Positions 25,164 through 34,269 of a stretch of DNA of 64,000 nucleotides are shown here, one piece after another. The DNA is from Enterocloster asparagiformis (lineage in GTDB: Bacteria > Bacillota > Clostridia > Lachnospirales > Lachnospiraceae), in the NCBI GenBank assembly GCA_018380885.1, contig JAGZSY010000006.1:62001-126000 (forward strand), written 5' to 3'. Each line of letters opens with the position of its first letter. The first letter of the stretch is position 1. The notes beneath the pieces are model-generated. The model ran no database searches. It saw only the letters and a list, made by a program, of their open reading frames with translations, and was not told the origin of the DNA. A program made the position numbers and the translations under genes.

Positions 25164-26000
25164 TCATCCCTTCACGCCCGTGGCCGCCACGCCCTCCACA
25201 AAGTATTTCTGCAGGGACAAAAACACGATCAGCACGGGAATCAGGCTCAGCACCGAGGCCGCCATAATCAGCCCGTACTCGGAGCCGAACTGGCTGATGA
25301 ACATGCGCAGTCCCAGCTGCAGGGTTTTCTTGGACTCGGTGGTCAGGTAAATGAGAGGGCCGAGGAAATCGTTCCAGGTGCTCACAAAGGTGAAGATCAG
25401 CAGCGTGGACAGCGCGGGCTTGGAGAGGGGCAGCATAATCCTGTACCAAATCTGATACTCGCTCATGCCGTCGATTCTGGCCGCCTCGCACAGCTCCGTG
25501 GGAATCCCCTCGTAGAACTGTTTCATCATGAACACGCCGAAGGCGGAGAACGCCTGCAAAAAGATGATCGCCAGGTGGGTGTCCGCCAGGCCCATGCCGC
25601 GCATCATCATGAACTGCGGCACCATGTACACCTGCCACGGCACGGCGATGGTGGCGATGTAGGCCAGAAACAGCGCGTTCTTGCCCTTGAACTGCAGCTT
25701 GGAAAACGCGTAGGCCGCGAAGCTGCTGGTGAGCAGCTGCAAAAACGTCACGATCAATGTCAGCTTCACCGTATTCAACACGAATTTCAACAGCGGAATC
25801 TTGCGCCAGATATCCACGTAATTCTGCCATCTGGGGTTGGTCGGAATCCACTGGATGGGAAAAATGAACACGTCCTTATCCAGCTTGAAGGAGGCCGAGA
25901 GCATCCAGGCAAAGGGCACCAGCATGAGGAACGCCAGCAGGATCAGCACCCCGTAGAGGACGACCCGCAGAGCTCTTGTCTTTGTATTTTTAATTTTCAT
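25164..26000 (-). CDS. Carbohydrate ABC transporter permease (MalG type)
   Basis: A 278-residue inner-membrane component with six predicted helices and the EAA loop EAARIDGMSEYQIWYRIMLP that docks the ATPase. It is of the CUT1 family MalG type. It pairs with the MalF-type permease 14 bp upstream and the lipoprotein at 27186-28535. No ATPase gene is present, so a shared MsmK-like ATPase encoded elsewhere is likely. Confidence 0.9.
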   Translation of the reverse strand: MKIKNTKTRALRVVLYGVLILLAFLMLVPFAWMLSASFKLDKDVFIFPIQWIPTNPRWQNYVDIWRKIPLLKFVLNTVKLTLIVTFLQLLTSSFAAYAFSKLQFKGKNALFLAYIATIAVPWQVYMVPQFMMMRGMGLADTHLAIIFLQAFSAFGVFMMKQFYEGIPTELCEAARIDGMSEYQIWYRIMLPLSKPALSTLLIFTFVSTWNDFLGPLIYLTTESKKTLQLGLRMFISQFGSEYGLIMAASVLSLIPVLIVFLSLQKYFVEGVAATGVKG

Positions 26001-26014
26001 AATTGGTCCCCTCC

Positions 26015-27088
26015 TTAATTTGCGTACTTTTTCTCGCCCCGAAACTGCACCAGGGTGATGGCAAGAACTATGAGGAACAGCACCATGGACACCGCGCTGG
26101 CGTAGCCCAGGTTCCAGTTGCGGAACGCCTCCTCGTAAATGTGGTAGACCAGCACGATGGCGGACTCGTTGAGCACGCCCGTATTGCCGCCCGCCAGCAT
26201 GTACACGATGTCGTACACCTTAAAGCAGTTGATGATCAGGATAATGGTCACGAAAAACGTGGTGGGCTGCAGCTGGGGCCAGGTGATATAGCGGAAGCGC
26301 TGCCAGGTGTTGGCCCCGTCCAGGCTGGAGGCCTCGTACAGCTCGGCGTTTATGCCCTGGAGCCCGGCCAGGTAGATCACCATATAATACCCCATATTTT
26401 TCCAGACCGAAAACAGGATCACAGTGAACATCACCCAGTTTTTGCCCGCGGACCATTTGGGCAGGTCCTTGGCCGCCACGCCCAGATGGTAGAGGATCAT
26501 GTTGACCGGGCCGCTCTTGGCCGGGGAGAACAGCATGTTCCACACCGCCGCCACAGCTACCAGTGAGGCCACATAGGGGAAGAAACTGACGGTCCTGAAG
26601 AAGTTCCGCCCTCTGACCTTCTGGTTCAGGATCACCGCCAGCCCCAGGGCCGCGATCAACGTCAGGGGCACGGTCGCCAGGCAGTACACCAGCGTGTTGT
26701 GCAGGGAGGCCAGAAACCGCTTGTTTCCAAACATCTTGGCAAAATTCTCAAGCCCGGCAAAGGAGATCGGATTGTTTCCGTCCCAGTTGAGAAAGGCCAG
26801 CACAAAGGCAAAGATCACCGGGCCCAGGGTAAAGATGGCAAACCCAATAAAGTTCGGGGCGATGAAGGAGTATGCCACGAAATCCCGCTTTGTCTGTCGG
26901 CTGAACCGTTCTCCGGTCTTGGCCTGACGGATCTTGTCGTGCAGCCTCTCTATTTTCCGCTCCAGCTGTCTCTGTTTTTTGGGGTCCTCGCAGACCGCCC
27001 TCTCATCCTCCAGCGCCTTCAGCTTCGGGTTCAGCGCCGCCAGCTTTTGCTGCGCCAGCGCCGGGTCGGCACTCTTTTGGTTCGCCAT
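26015..27088 (-). CDS. Carbohydrate ABC transporter permease (MalF type) with N-terminal coiled coil
   Basis: A 357-residue CUT1 permease, six helices, EAA-type loop ASSLDGANTWQRFRYITWPQ. It carries an unusual charged N-terminal extension of about 65 residues (repeated QQKLAALNPKLKALEDE and KKQRQLERKIERLHDKI) predicted to form a cytoplasmic coiled coil. GGAGGAAACGCAT precedes the ATG. Partner of the MalG-type permease. Confidence 0.9.
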   Translation of the reverse strand: MANQKSADPALAQQKLAALNPKLKALEDERAVCEDPKKQRQLERKIERLHDKIRQAKTGERFSRQTKRDFVAYSFIAPNFIGFAIFTLGPVIFAFVLAFLNWDGNNPISFAGLENFAKMFGNKRFLASLHNTLVYCLATVPLTLIAALGLAVILNQKVRGRNFFRTVSFFPYVASLVAVAAVWNMLFSPAKSGPVNMILYHLGVAAKDLPKWSAGKNWVMFTVILFSVWKNMGYYMVIYLAGLQGINAELYEASSLDGANTWQRFRYITWPQLQPTTFFVTIILIINCFKVYDIVYMLAGGNTGVLNESAIVLVYHIYEEAFRNWNLGYASAVSMVLFLIVLAITLVQFRGEKKYAN

Positions 27089-27185
27089 ATGCGTTTCCTC
27101 CTTTTTATACTTCGCTTCCTTAAATGAGGCAGACGACTGTTACCCCGCCTGCCCCTGATGTAAATTTGTCCCGCTGTTTTTGCTG

Positions 27186-28535
27186 TTACTGTCCCAGGAT
27201 CGCGGTGACCTTCTCGTTCATGTCCGCGATGCCCTCGTCGATGGTCATATTTCCGGTCATAATGTTGTCGTGAGCCTCATTCAGCACTGTCTCAATCTCA
27301 GAGCTGTGCGGGTTTACCGGCATCTCCAGATAGAGATTGGCTGTCTGCAGCGCTTCCTTGCTGCCCTCGTCCGCCGGGAATCCGGCCGTGGCGCTCACCA
27401 TGTTGGCGATATCGTCGGTCATAATCGCCGGGATCGTGCCGGTGGAAGCCAGCACCTTAGCCCCCTCCTCGCCGCACACAAACTTGATGAAATCCCAGGC
27501 CTGGTCCTTGTGGGGCGCGCTGGTGGGAATGGAAAGGGCTGTGATGGTCGCCAGGGTGGAGCCGGGCTCCACACCCTCGGCGTGGGGATATTTCACAATG
27601 CCCCAGTTGGTGCAGTCCGTATACTCGCCGGAACCGATCTTCTCAATCAGCGTGGAGATGAACCAGGTACCCATGTTCATAGTGGCCACATTCCCCTGGG
27701 AGAAGGCTCCTGTGTAGTGGAGGTTGGAGGTTTTTAAGGTGGCGTAGTCCTGGCACACGCCGTCCTCCTGCTCGCTTAACACCATCTCATAATAGGGCTT
27801 TAAAAATTCGTATTTGCCGTCTATGATGGTATTCTTGCCGTCCAGAATGCCGAAGAGCTGAACCGCGCTTCTCCAGGTGTGGTAGTGGGCGCCGTAAACT
27901 TCCTGGCCGGGCTCCGTGTTGGTCAGGGCTCTGGCCATTTTGTCGTACTGCTCAAAGGTCATGTCGTTGGTGGGGTAAGCCACCCCGGCCTTGTCAAACA
28001 CGTCCTTGTTGTAAAACAGCACCCAGAAATCGCTGCGGAAGGGGAGCTCGTACAGCTTGTCGTCCACCTTTACCTGATCGGTCAGCCCCTTGTAGCCCGA
28101 CAGGTCGACGCCGTCCTTCTCAATATAGGAATCCAGGGGTTCCAGAACGCCCTTGTTTACCAGGGTTGTGTATCCCGGCACATCCTTGATGGTGGCAACG
28201 TCGAAATCGCTGCCGCTGCCGGTCAGCTGGGTGGCCAGAACCGTCTGATAATCGGAGCCGCCCAGGTCCACCAGCTCGATTTTCACTCCGGGATTTTTGG
28301 CCTCGTACGCTTCAATGAGCGGGCTGTAATACGGCATAATATCCTTATCCCACATGGCCCACTTCAGGGTAATCTGGTCTCCGGCCGCCGCCGTGTCCGC
28401 CGCAGCGCTGTCCGCCGTGGTCCCCGCCGCGCCGGTATCGCCGGCCGTGGGCGCGGAAGCCGCGCCGCCGCAGGCCGCCAGGCTTCCCGCCATAACCGCC
28501 GCCAGAACTGCACTCAGTAAACGTTTCTTCATCAT
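27186..28535 (-). CDS. Extracellular sugar-binding lipoprotein of ABC transporter
   Basis: A 449-residue solute-binding protein (family 1). The lipoprotein signal peptide ends in the lipobox LAAC, followed by an Ala/Thr/Gly-rich linker (residues about 23-50) and a binding-protein fold with ALSIPTSAPHKDQAWDFIKF. It is first gene of the minus-strand operon (binding protein, two permeases, GH88, heparinase), divergent from the YesMN genes. Likely ligand: an unsaturated or uronic-acid oligosaccharide, inferred from the enzymes. GAGGAGG precedes tandem ATG codons. Confidence 0.9.
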   Translation of the reverse strand: MMKKRLLSAVLAAVMAGSLAACGGAASAPTAGDTGAAGTTADSAAADTAAAGDQITLKWAMWDKDIMPYYSPLIEAYEAKNPGVKIELVDLGGSDYQTVLATQLTGSGSDFDVATIKDVPGYTTLVNKGVLEPLDSYIEKDGVDLSGYKGLTDQVKVDDKLYELPFRSDFWVLFYNKDVFDKAGVAYPTNDMTFEQYDKMARALTNTEPGQEVYGAHYHTWRSAVQLFGILDGKNTIIDGKYEFLKPYYEMVLSEQEDGVCQDYATLKTSNLHYTGAFSQGNVATMNMGTWFISTLIEKIGSGEYTDCTNWGIVKYPHAEGVEPGSTLATITALSIPTSAPHKDQAWDFIKFVCGEEGAKVLASTGTIPAIMTDDIANMVSATAGFPADEGSKEALQTANLYLEMPVNPHSSEIETVLNEAHDNIMTGNMTIDEGIADMNEKVTAILGQ

Positions 28536-28592
28536 TCCTGTTTCCTCCTCTTGCTTATATGACTCTTTTTCAAGTACTGCTGTTTGTTATGG

Positions 28593-28720
28593 TCCCAGTA
28601 TATCGTACTGCCGGCCTTTCTTGAATGGAAAAATCCGCAAAAAAGATTCATTTTTTATGTCTGCCCAACAGCCCCCCGGCCCCGGTTCCCGCAAAAATGT
28701 AATATCTTATCAGGAACCGG
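28593..28720 (-). promoter_or_regulatory. Possible operon promoter and inverted repeat upstream of the binding protein
   Basis: On the minus strand TATACT with a weak upstream TTCAAG (17-nt spacer) lies about 60 nt before the ATG at 28535. Further upstream, CCGGTTCC (28682-28689) and GGAACCGG (28713-28720) form an inverted repeat with a 23-nt gap, a possible operator for the AraC-type response regulator. Both calls are tentative. No gene lies in 28536-28864. Confidence 0.35.
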
Positions 28721-28789
28721 TAAATTTTTCAGATTGTATTCAATATAGACAGATTAAAGGCCAAAAAAACCCATTGTCTTTATTGACAT

Positions 28790-28818
28790 TTGACAAAAGG
28801 TCTCTTATTTTATATAGT
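28790..28818 (+). promoter_or_regulatory. Promoter of the YesMN two-component genes
   Basis: TTGACA (28790-28795), 17-nt spacer, TATAGT (28813-28818). The in-frame TTG at 28790 belongs to this -35 box, supporting the downstream ATG at 28865 as the real start. Confidence 0.8.
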
Positions 28819-28864
28819 GGATACACAAATAGATTGCAGCTTTTTCGCGAAACGAGGCGGATAT

Positions 28865-30709
28865 ATGAGACAGCTTTTTCCCTTTAAAACCATACGCGGC
28901 CGCATCATCACCTACACGGCCGCCGCCATGCTGGCGCTGGCCGTGGTCACCATCACCATCTGCTTTACCGTGTTCCAGTCATTGCTGCGGCGCAATCAGA
29001 TCCAGTCTGCGGAATACAACCTGCAGATGGTCTGCCACAACGTGAAGGACAGCATGGACAATTTCACCGCGCTCAGCCAGTGGTGCAGCAACAACCCAGA
29101 GATTTCCCATTATCTGGAAGCGTTTCAGGACCGGGCCCGCATGCCCTCCATCTCCTCCGGCGACTCCCCCCTGCGGATCACAGCCACCACCACCTACACT
29201 CGCCTGAAGGAACAGTACCGCAACACGCCCCGCTCCTCAGACTACATCACCCGGGTCATCATCTCGCCGTTAAATCAGCGCAATTACCTGCTGGTCTCAG
29301 ACCTGGCGGGCGGGCCGGACGCCGCGCGCACCGTGGCCGGAACCTCATACTTTGAGGAAATGTTCCACGCGCCGGGCTACGTGTGGGACGGCTTTCACAG
29401 CGACCCCTTTTACCTGGTCAACCCGGAGCCCACAATTCCGCTGATCCGCCCCATCAGCAGCCAGTACAGCTCCGAAATTATCGGCTGGTCCTATTTCTCC
29501 ATCTCCGGCCGTCTGATCTCGGACAATCTGCGCTCCTACCCCCAGGCGCCCGACAGCCAGCTCTACGTGACCATCGGCTCCCGCTCGTACCTGGTGACGG
29601 ACGGCAGCTTCCAGGCAGGCATACCGGAGTACACGGTCATTTCCCCGATGGACGGCAACGCCAGCAACCCGGAGACCCAGGTCAGCAAAATCCGCCTGGC
29701 CGACGGCTCCCGCCGCGTGCTGGTGACCTGTCCCCTGGGCGTGGAGGGCTGGACGATCTCCAACATTCTCTCCGAATCGTCTTTCTCCGCCCAACGCCAA
29801 GCCTACCTGCTCATCATCGGCTTTATCACCTTCATCATATTCTGTATGGGCCTGGGCCTGGCCCTGACCCTGAACAAGGCCATCAGCCGGCCGGTCAAAC
29901 GGCTGTGCGGCAAAATCGACGCTATCGCGGGAGGCGATTTCTCCCGGATGAAGGAGATCGAAGGCCCGGACGAGTTAGGCATCATCGGCCGCGGCATCAA
30001 CGATATGTCCGAAAACGTGGCCACGCTGATGGACAAGCGCGTGGACGACGAGCGGCAGAAAAAGGATCTGGAATATCAGATTCTCCAGAGCCAGATCAAC
30101 CCGCATTTTCTCTATAACACGCTCAACTCCATCAAATGGATGGCCACCATCCAGAACGCCACGGGCATCGCGGAGATGACCACCTCCCTGGCCCGGCTGA
30201 TGAAAAACGTGTCCAAGGGCACCGCGGCCCAGATCACGCTGAAGGAGGAGCTGGACCTGGTGAAGGACTATTTCCTGATCCAGCAGTACCGCTACGGCGG
30301 AAGCCTCTCCATCGATTACCAGATCCAGTCCGAGGAGCTGTATTGCTGCCTGATCCACCGCTTCACCCTCCAGCCGATCATTGAGAACGCCCTGTTCCAC
30401 GGCATCGAGCCCAAGGGCTGCGCGGGCCACATCCTGCTGTCCGCCCAGCGCCTGCAGACGGAACGGCTGGGAGCTGTACTGCAGATTTCCATTACGGACA
30501 ACGGCGTGGGCATGAGCCCTGAGCTCATCAGAAGGGTGCTCTCAGACGAGGCGGCCCCCAGCGCGGACTTCTTCCGCCAGGTAGGCATCAACAATGTAAA
30601 CCAGCGCATCCGCTACGCCTTTGGGGAGGACTACGGCATCTCCATCGACAGCGTGGAGGGCGAGTACACCACCATGACCATCACGCTGCCGTACCGTTTA
30701 AAAGAATGA
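28865..30709 (+). CDS. YesM-type sensor histidine kinase
   Basis: A 614-residue membrane kinase. Helices at about residues 15-37 and 300-322 flank a large extracellular sensor domain (dCache-like); a HAMP domain follows (about 322-375). The LytS/YesM-type His_kinase motif QSQINPHFLYNTLNSIKW carries the phosphorylated histidine, then an HATPase domain with IENALFHGIEPKG and DNGVGMS. It pairs with the response regulator 16 bp downstream. Such pairs control adjacent CUT1 transporters in Firmicutes, which fits the divergent uronide operon. The start is placed at 28865 because the longer frame runs through the promoter. Confidence 0.88.
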   Translation: MRQLFPFKTIRGRIITYTAAAMLALAVVTITICFTVFQSLLRRNQIQSAEYNLQMVCHNVKDSMDNFTALSQWCSNNPEISHYLEAFQDRARMPSISSGDSPLRITATTTYTRLKEQYRNTPRSSDYITRVIISPLNQRNYLLVSDLAGGPDAARTVAGTSYFEEMFHAPGYVWDGFHSDPFYLVNPEPTIPLIRPISSQYSSEIIGWSYFSISGRLISDNLRSYPQAPDSQLYVTIGSRSYLVTDGSFQAGIPEYTVISPMDGNASNPETQVSKIRLADGSRRVLVTCPLGVEGWTISNILSESSFSAQRQAYLLIIGFITFIIFCMGLGLALTLNKAISRPVKRLCGKIDAIAGGDFSRMKEIEGPDELGIIGRGINDMSENVATLMDKRVDDERQKKDLEYQILQSQINPHFLYNTLNSIKWMATIQNATGIAEMTTSLARLMKNVSKGTAAQITLKEELDLVKDYFLIQQYRYGGSLSIDYQIQSEELYCCLIHRFTLQPIIENALFHGIEPKGCAGHILLSAQRLQTERLGAVLQISITDNGVGMSPELIRRVLSDEAAPSADFFRQVGINNVNQRIRYAFGEDYGISIDSVEGEYTTMTITLPYRLKE

Positions 30710-30725
30710 CAAGGGGGATTTTCAA

Positions 30726-32348
30726 ATGATTAAGCTTTTGATTGCAGACGACGAACCGCTGGTGCAGATCGGCATCAAATCCATGGTGAACTGGGCGGAC
30801 CTGGGGATTGAGGTCTGCGGCACAGCCATGAACGGTGAGGCGGCGCTGAAACTGATCGAGGAATACTCCCCGGAAATTGTGATCACGGACATCAAGATGC
30901 CTAAAATGAACGGGCTGGAGCTGGCCCGGGCCTGCCGCGACACCTACGGCCAGATTCCGCTGTTTATCTTTCTCACCAGCTACGAGGAATTCCAGCTGAT
31001 CAAGGAGGCTATGAACTACCAGGCCGTGGACTACCTGATCAAGCTGGAGCTGGACGTAGATTCCCTGACCGCCTCCGTCCGCCGGGCCTTGGACCGCCTG
31101 GAGGAATACCGGGCCAGCCAGGCCTACCGCAAAAAGGGCGGCGAGGACCGCCCCCTTCTCCAGGGCTACTACGACAAGTTTTTCATGCGCCTCCTGCACA
31201 ATCTGTTCGACAGTGAGGAACAGTTCACCCTCCAGGCCAAGGACCTGCGCCTGGATTTCTCCGACCCCCTCTACAGGGCGGCCCACGGCGAGATTCACAG
31301 CGACACCGCGGACCAGATGAGCGACAGCCAGCAGATCAACCTGTTCTCCAGCAGCCTGCAGATGATCCGGGAAATTTTAAACAAGCATCTGCCCTGCTAT
31401 GTGGTGAGTCTGGACATGAAGCACTTCGCCGTGGTCTTTCACTCAGCCGGCCAGTCCCTGGCCGCGCCGGAAGCCATGGCCGAGGCCTGGGACAACGCCT
31501 GCCGGATGGTTCACAACTATTTCAGCGTGTGGATCACCGTGGGCCTGGGCTCCTGCGTCAGCCAGCCGCCCCGCATCAGCGAGTCCTACCAGGAGGCCCG
31601 CCAGGCCTTTTCCCTGGCCTCCCGGGAAAATCCGGTGACCACCATGGAGAACCTGACCGGCGACTCCTTCCGCAACTCCTTCAATATGTCCCTGTTTAAG
31701 AACGATCTGACCAGAGCCTTTGAGGAATTCGACACCGACGTGCTCCACGACACCCTGACCCAGATCACGGAGCTGTTCGCCCAGCAGCCCATGCGCTATC
31801 TCCAGGCCGTGGACGGGGCCTGCAACATCCTCTACCTGGCCCTGTCCCTGCTGCCCGACGGCAGCGAGACCTTAAGTCAAATCTTCTCCTCCTACGGCGA
31901 CGGCTACCGCTCCATCTACCGCATGAACAATGTGGAGCAGGTTTTGGAATGGCTCACCGTGCTGCGGGACGGGCTCTGCCAGGTATTAAAAAGCCGCCGC
32001 AAGACCTACAAGGACCACGTGGTGACCAATGTGCAGAAATACATCAACAGCCACATCGAGGACCGGCTGCCCCTAAACGAGGTGGCCGCCGTGTTCGGCC
32101 TCAGCCCCAACTATCTGAGCGCCCTGTTTAAAAAGACCTGCAACATCGGATTTTCCGAGTATATCACCCAGAAAAAGGTGGCCCGGGCCAAGGCTCTGCT
32201 GCTGGAGCAGGACATGAAAATCTACGAGGTGGCGGACCAACTGGGCTTTGAGAGCGCATTCTATTTCAGCAAGGTGTTCAAGAAGGTGGAGGGCATCTCC
32301 CCCAGAGAGTACGTGCAGACCAGGCTGGTAAAGCCGGAGGCGGACTGA
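30726..32348 (+). CDS. YesN-type AraC response regulator
   Basis: A 540-residue regulator. Receiver domain at residues 1-120, acidic pocket D8-D9, phosphorylation site D55 in IVITDIKMPKMNG, and the switch lysine in DYLIKLELD. A long linker (about 140-430) has no recognised domain. Two AraC helix-turn-helix motifs lie at about 440-535 (LPLNEVAAVFGLSPNYLSAL; YEVADQLGFESAFYFSKVFK). It very likely activates the divergent binding-protein/permease/GH88/lyase operon on sensing a uronide oligosaccharide. GGGGG precedes the ATG. Confidence 0.88.
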   Translation: MIKLLIADDEPLVQIGIKSMVNWADLGIEVCGTAMNGEAALKLIEEYSPEIVITDIKMPKMNGLELARACRDTYGQIPLFIFLTSYEEFQLIKEAMNYQAVDYLIKLELDVDSLTASVRRALDRLEEYRASQAYRKKGGEDRPLLQGYYDKFFMRLLHNLFDSEEQFTLQAKDLRLDFSDPLYRAAHGEIHSDTADQMSDSQQINLFSSSLQMIREILNKHLPCYVVSLDMKHFAVVFHSAGQSLAAPEAMAEAWDNACRMVHNYFSVWITVGLGSCVSQPPRISESYQEARQAFSLASRENPVTTMENLTGDSFRNSFNMSLFKNDLTRAFEEFDTDVLHDTLTQITELFAQQPMRYLQAVDGACNILYLALSLLPDGSETLSQIFSSYGDGYRSIYRMNNVEQVLEWLTVLRDGLCQVLKSRRKTYKDHVVTNVQKYINSHIEDRLPLNEVAAVFGLSPNYLSALFKKTCNIGFSEYITQKKVARAKALLLEQDMKIYEVADQLGFESAFYFSKVFKKVEGISPREYVQTRLVKPEAD

Positions 32349-32353
32349 GCCGC

Positions 32354-32386
32354 GGCCTGCCCGGATAGGCAAGGCGGGCCTTTTTG
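32354..32386 (+). terminator. Intrinsic terminator of the YesMN transcript
   Basis: GGCCTGCC (32354-32361) pairs with GGCGGGCC (32373-32380), followed by TTTTTG, directly after the stop codon at 32348. Confidence 0.85.
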
Positions 32387-32479
32387 TTCAATGATTTTAC
32401 TTTTTTTTAAGATTTTGTTCATATCCCTCTTTTTTCCGTTTGATATACTTGATCCATAAAATTGAAGAGGGGTGATCGA

Positions 32480-33574
32480 ATGAATTGGAGAGAGGAATTA
32501 CGGTCCAATATTACGAAGGCGGAGGAACTGAGGGGGTATCTGAAGCTGAGCGGCGAGGAGGAAGCCCGCATGAATGCCATACTGGAGCATTTTCCTATGA
32601 CCATCACGCGGTATTACCTGTCGCTGATCAACTGGGATGATCCAAACGACCCCATCCGCCGGATGTGCATACCGTCCATCGAGGAGAACGATATGACCGG
32701 CAAGTTTGACACCAGCGGAGAGGCGGGCAACACGGTTTTGCCGGGATTGCAGCACAAATACAACGAGACGGTGCTGATCCTGTCCACCCACCGCTGCGCC
32801 ATGTACTGCCGCCACTGCTTCCGCAAGCGCCTGGTGGGTATCTCGGATGACGAGACCGCTGAGAACGTGGCGGAGATGGCAGACTACATCAGGCAGCACG
32901 AGGAAATCAGCAACGCGCTTATCTCCGGCGGCGACGCCTTTTTGAACAGCAATGCGGTGATCCGCCGTTACCTGGAACTTTTTAGCGACATCGGCCATCT
33001 GGACCTGATCCGGTTCGGAACCAGAACGCCGGTTGTGCTCCCCGCCCGGATCTATGACGATCCCGAGCTTCTGGAAATCCTGCAGACCTATTCCCGTAAA
33101 AAACAAATCTATGTGGTGACGCAGTTTAATCATCCCAACGAGCTGACCGGCGAGGCCAGAAAAGCGGTGGATGCCCTGTTAAAGGCAGGCGTCGCCCTGA
33201 AAAATCAGACCGTGCTGTTAAAGGGCGTCAACGACGACGGCAGGACCATGGGAGAATTGCTAAAGGGCCTGACCCGCTGGGGCATCGCTCCCTATTACAT
33301 TTTCCAGTGCCGCCCTGTGTCCGGCGTAGGCGGACACTTCCAGGTTCCCTTATCCGAAGGCTACAAGATTGTGGAGGCGGCCAAGCAGTTCCAGAACGGC
33401 CCCGGCAAATGCGTCCGCTATGTGATGAGCCACGTAACCGGCAAAATTGAGATTCTCGGGGAGCTGGCGGACGGACAGATGCTGTTTAAGTACCACCAGG
33501 CCAAATACGACCGCGACCGGAGCCGGATCTTCGCCCAGGCCCTGGCCCCCGGACAGACATGGCTGGCGGACTGA
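32480..33574 (+). CDS. KamA-family radical SAM aminomutase (lysine 2,3-aminomutase-like)
   Basis: A 364-residue radical SAM protein of the KamA family. The cluster-binding motif CxxxCxxC is in HRCAMYCRHCFRKR; other family blocks are ISGGDAF, RTPVVLPARI and YYIFQCRPVSGVGGHF. Family members use SAM and PLP to move amino groups (lysine 2,3-aminomutase) or act in EF-P modification. It is shorter than clostridial lysine 2,3-aminomutase (about 416), so substrate cannot be assigned with certainty. The ATG at 32480 is chosen because the in-frame TTG at 32462 lies within its Shine-Dalgarno region (GAAGAGGGGTGATCG). No fermentation partners lie nearby. Confidence 0.8.
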   Translation: MNWREELRSNITKAEELRGYLKLSGEEEARMNAILEHFPMTITRYYLSLINWDDPNDPIRRMCIPSIEENDMTGKFDTSGEAGNTVLPGLQHKYNETVLILSTHRCAMYCRHCFRKRLVGISDDETAENVAEMADYIRQHEEISNALISGGDAFLNSNAVIRRYLELFSDIGHLDLIRFGTRTPVVLPARIYDDPELLEILQTYSRKKQIYVVTQFNHPNELTGEARKAVDALLKAGVALKNQTVLLKGVNDDGRTMGELLKGLTRWGIAPYYIFQCRPVSGVGGHFQVPLSEGYKIVEAAKQFQNGPGKCVRYVMSHVTGKIEILGELADGQMLFKYHQAKYDRDRSRIFAQALAPGQTWLAD

Positions 33575-33650
33575 CCGCCCGGAAAGACATGCTTTAACTG
33601 CAAACAATCGCACGCAGACGGCCCCACGGCCCCTTGCGTTCACAAAAATA

Positions 33651-33687
33651 CCGCCCGGCTGGAATACTCCAGCCGGGCGGATTTTTG
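33651..33687. terminator. Bidirectional terminator closing the surface-protein operon
   Basis: A 13-bp perfect stem, CCGCCCGGCTGGA (33651-33663) with TCCAGCCGGGCGG (33668-33680), flanked by T and A runs on both sides. It ends the KamA gene (+) and the surface operon (-). Confidence 0.9.
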
Positions 33688-33711
33688 TGCATTTAATGGT
33701 TTACAATTTTC

Positions 33712-34212
33712 TCACACTAAGTTCTGGCACATATAAGTATTTATTTCGTCCAGCATGCGCAGCAGTTCAAGCGCGCTGCGAAAGGACACGCTGTGTTCTC
33801 CCGTGTAGCTGCATTGGAGGCGTCCCTGCATGGAAGAATGCTGCCGGAACATCACATGGACCATAATCACCTTCTTTGCATCGGCCATGTAAGGAAACAT
33901 AGCCTTTACGATTTTGATCCGATCCTGATTTTCCCTGGGTTTTTCTCTCAGCTCCTTATACTGCCGTTCCCTCTCCTTTTGCAGAAAACGCGGGTCTGTG
34001 GTCGCCATTGGCGCTCCCAGCCTCTCGCACACCTCGTCAAGTCCCAATAGTAACTGGTCGAGCCCGATAAAGCCGACGGACTTGGACAACTGATAATTGA
34101 CAATTCTCCCGTAGGGCAGATTGTCTTTATGTCCATTGATACACACAAGCATCATACAGGCCCTGTTTGTACACGCCAGCTCAATCTGACGGCTCTTTTC
34201 CTCATCCAGCAT
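33712..34212 (-). CDS. Hypothetical protein, last gene of the surface operon
   Basis: A 166-residue protein that I do not recognise. It has no signal peptide or membrane helix, so it is predicted cytoplasmic. The first part is mixed alpha/beta (ACMMLVCINGHKDN, then IVNYQLSKSVGFIGLDQLLLG); the middle is a charged helix (about residues 80-100); the end reads HVMFRQHSSMQGRLQCSYTG, a likely small beta domain, then an amphipathic helix. GGAGG with 8-nt spacing sets the ATG at 34212. It follows the giant surface protein by 57 bp with no strong terminator between. A regulatory role for the operon is possible but speculative. Confidence 0.65.
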   Translation of the reverse strand: MLDEEKSRQIELACTNRACMMLVCINGHKDNLPYGRIVNYQLSKSVGFIGLDQLLLGLDEVCERLGAPMATTDPRFLQKERERQYKELREKPRENQDRIKIVKAMFPYMADAKKVIMVHVMFRQHSSMQGRLQCSYTGEHSVSFRSALELLRMLDEINTYMCQNLV

Positions 34213-34269
34213 GCTTCATTCCTCCGCTGCGCGGTTGCAGGCGTTTCGTACCGCTGCAATCCGCCGATT

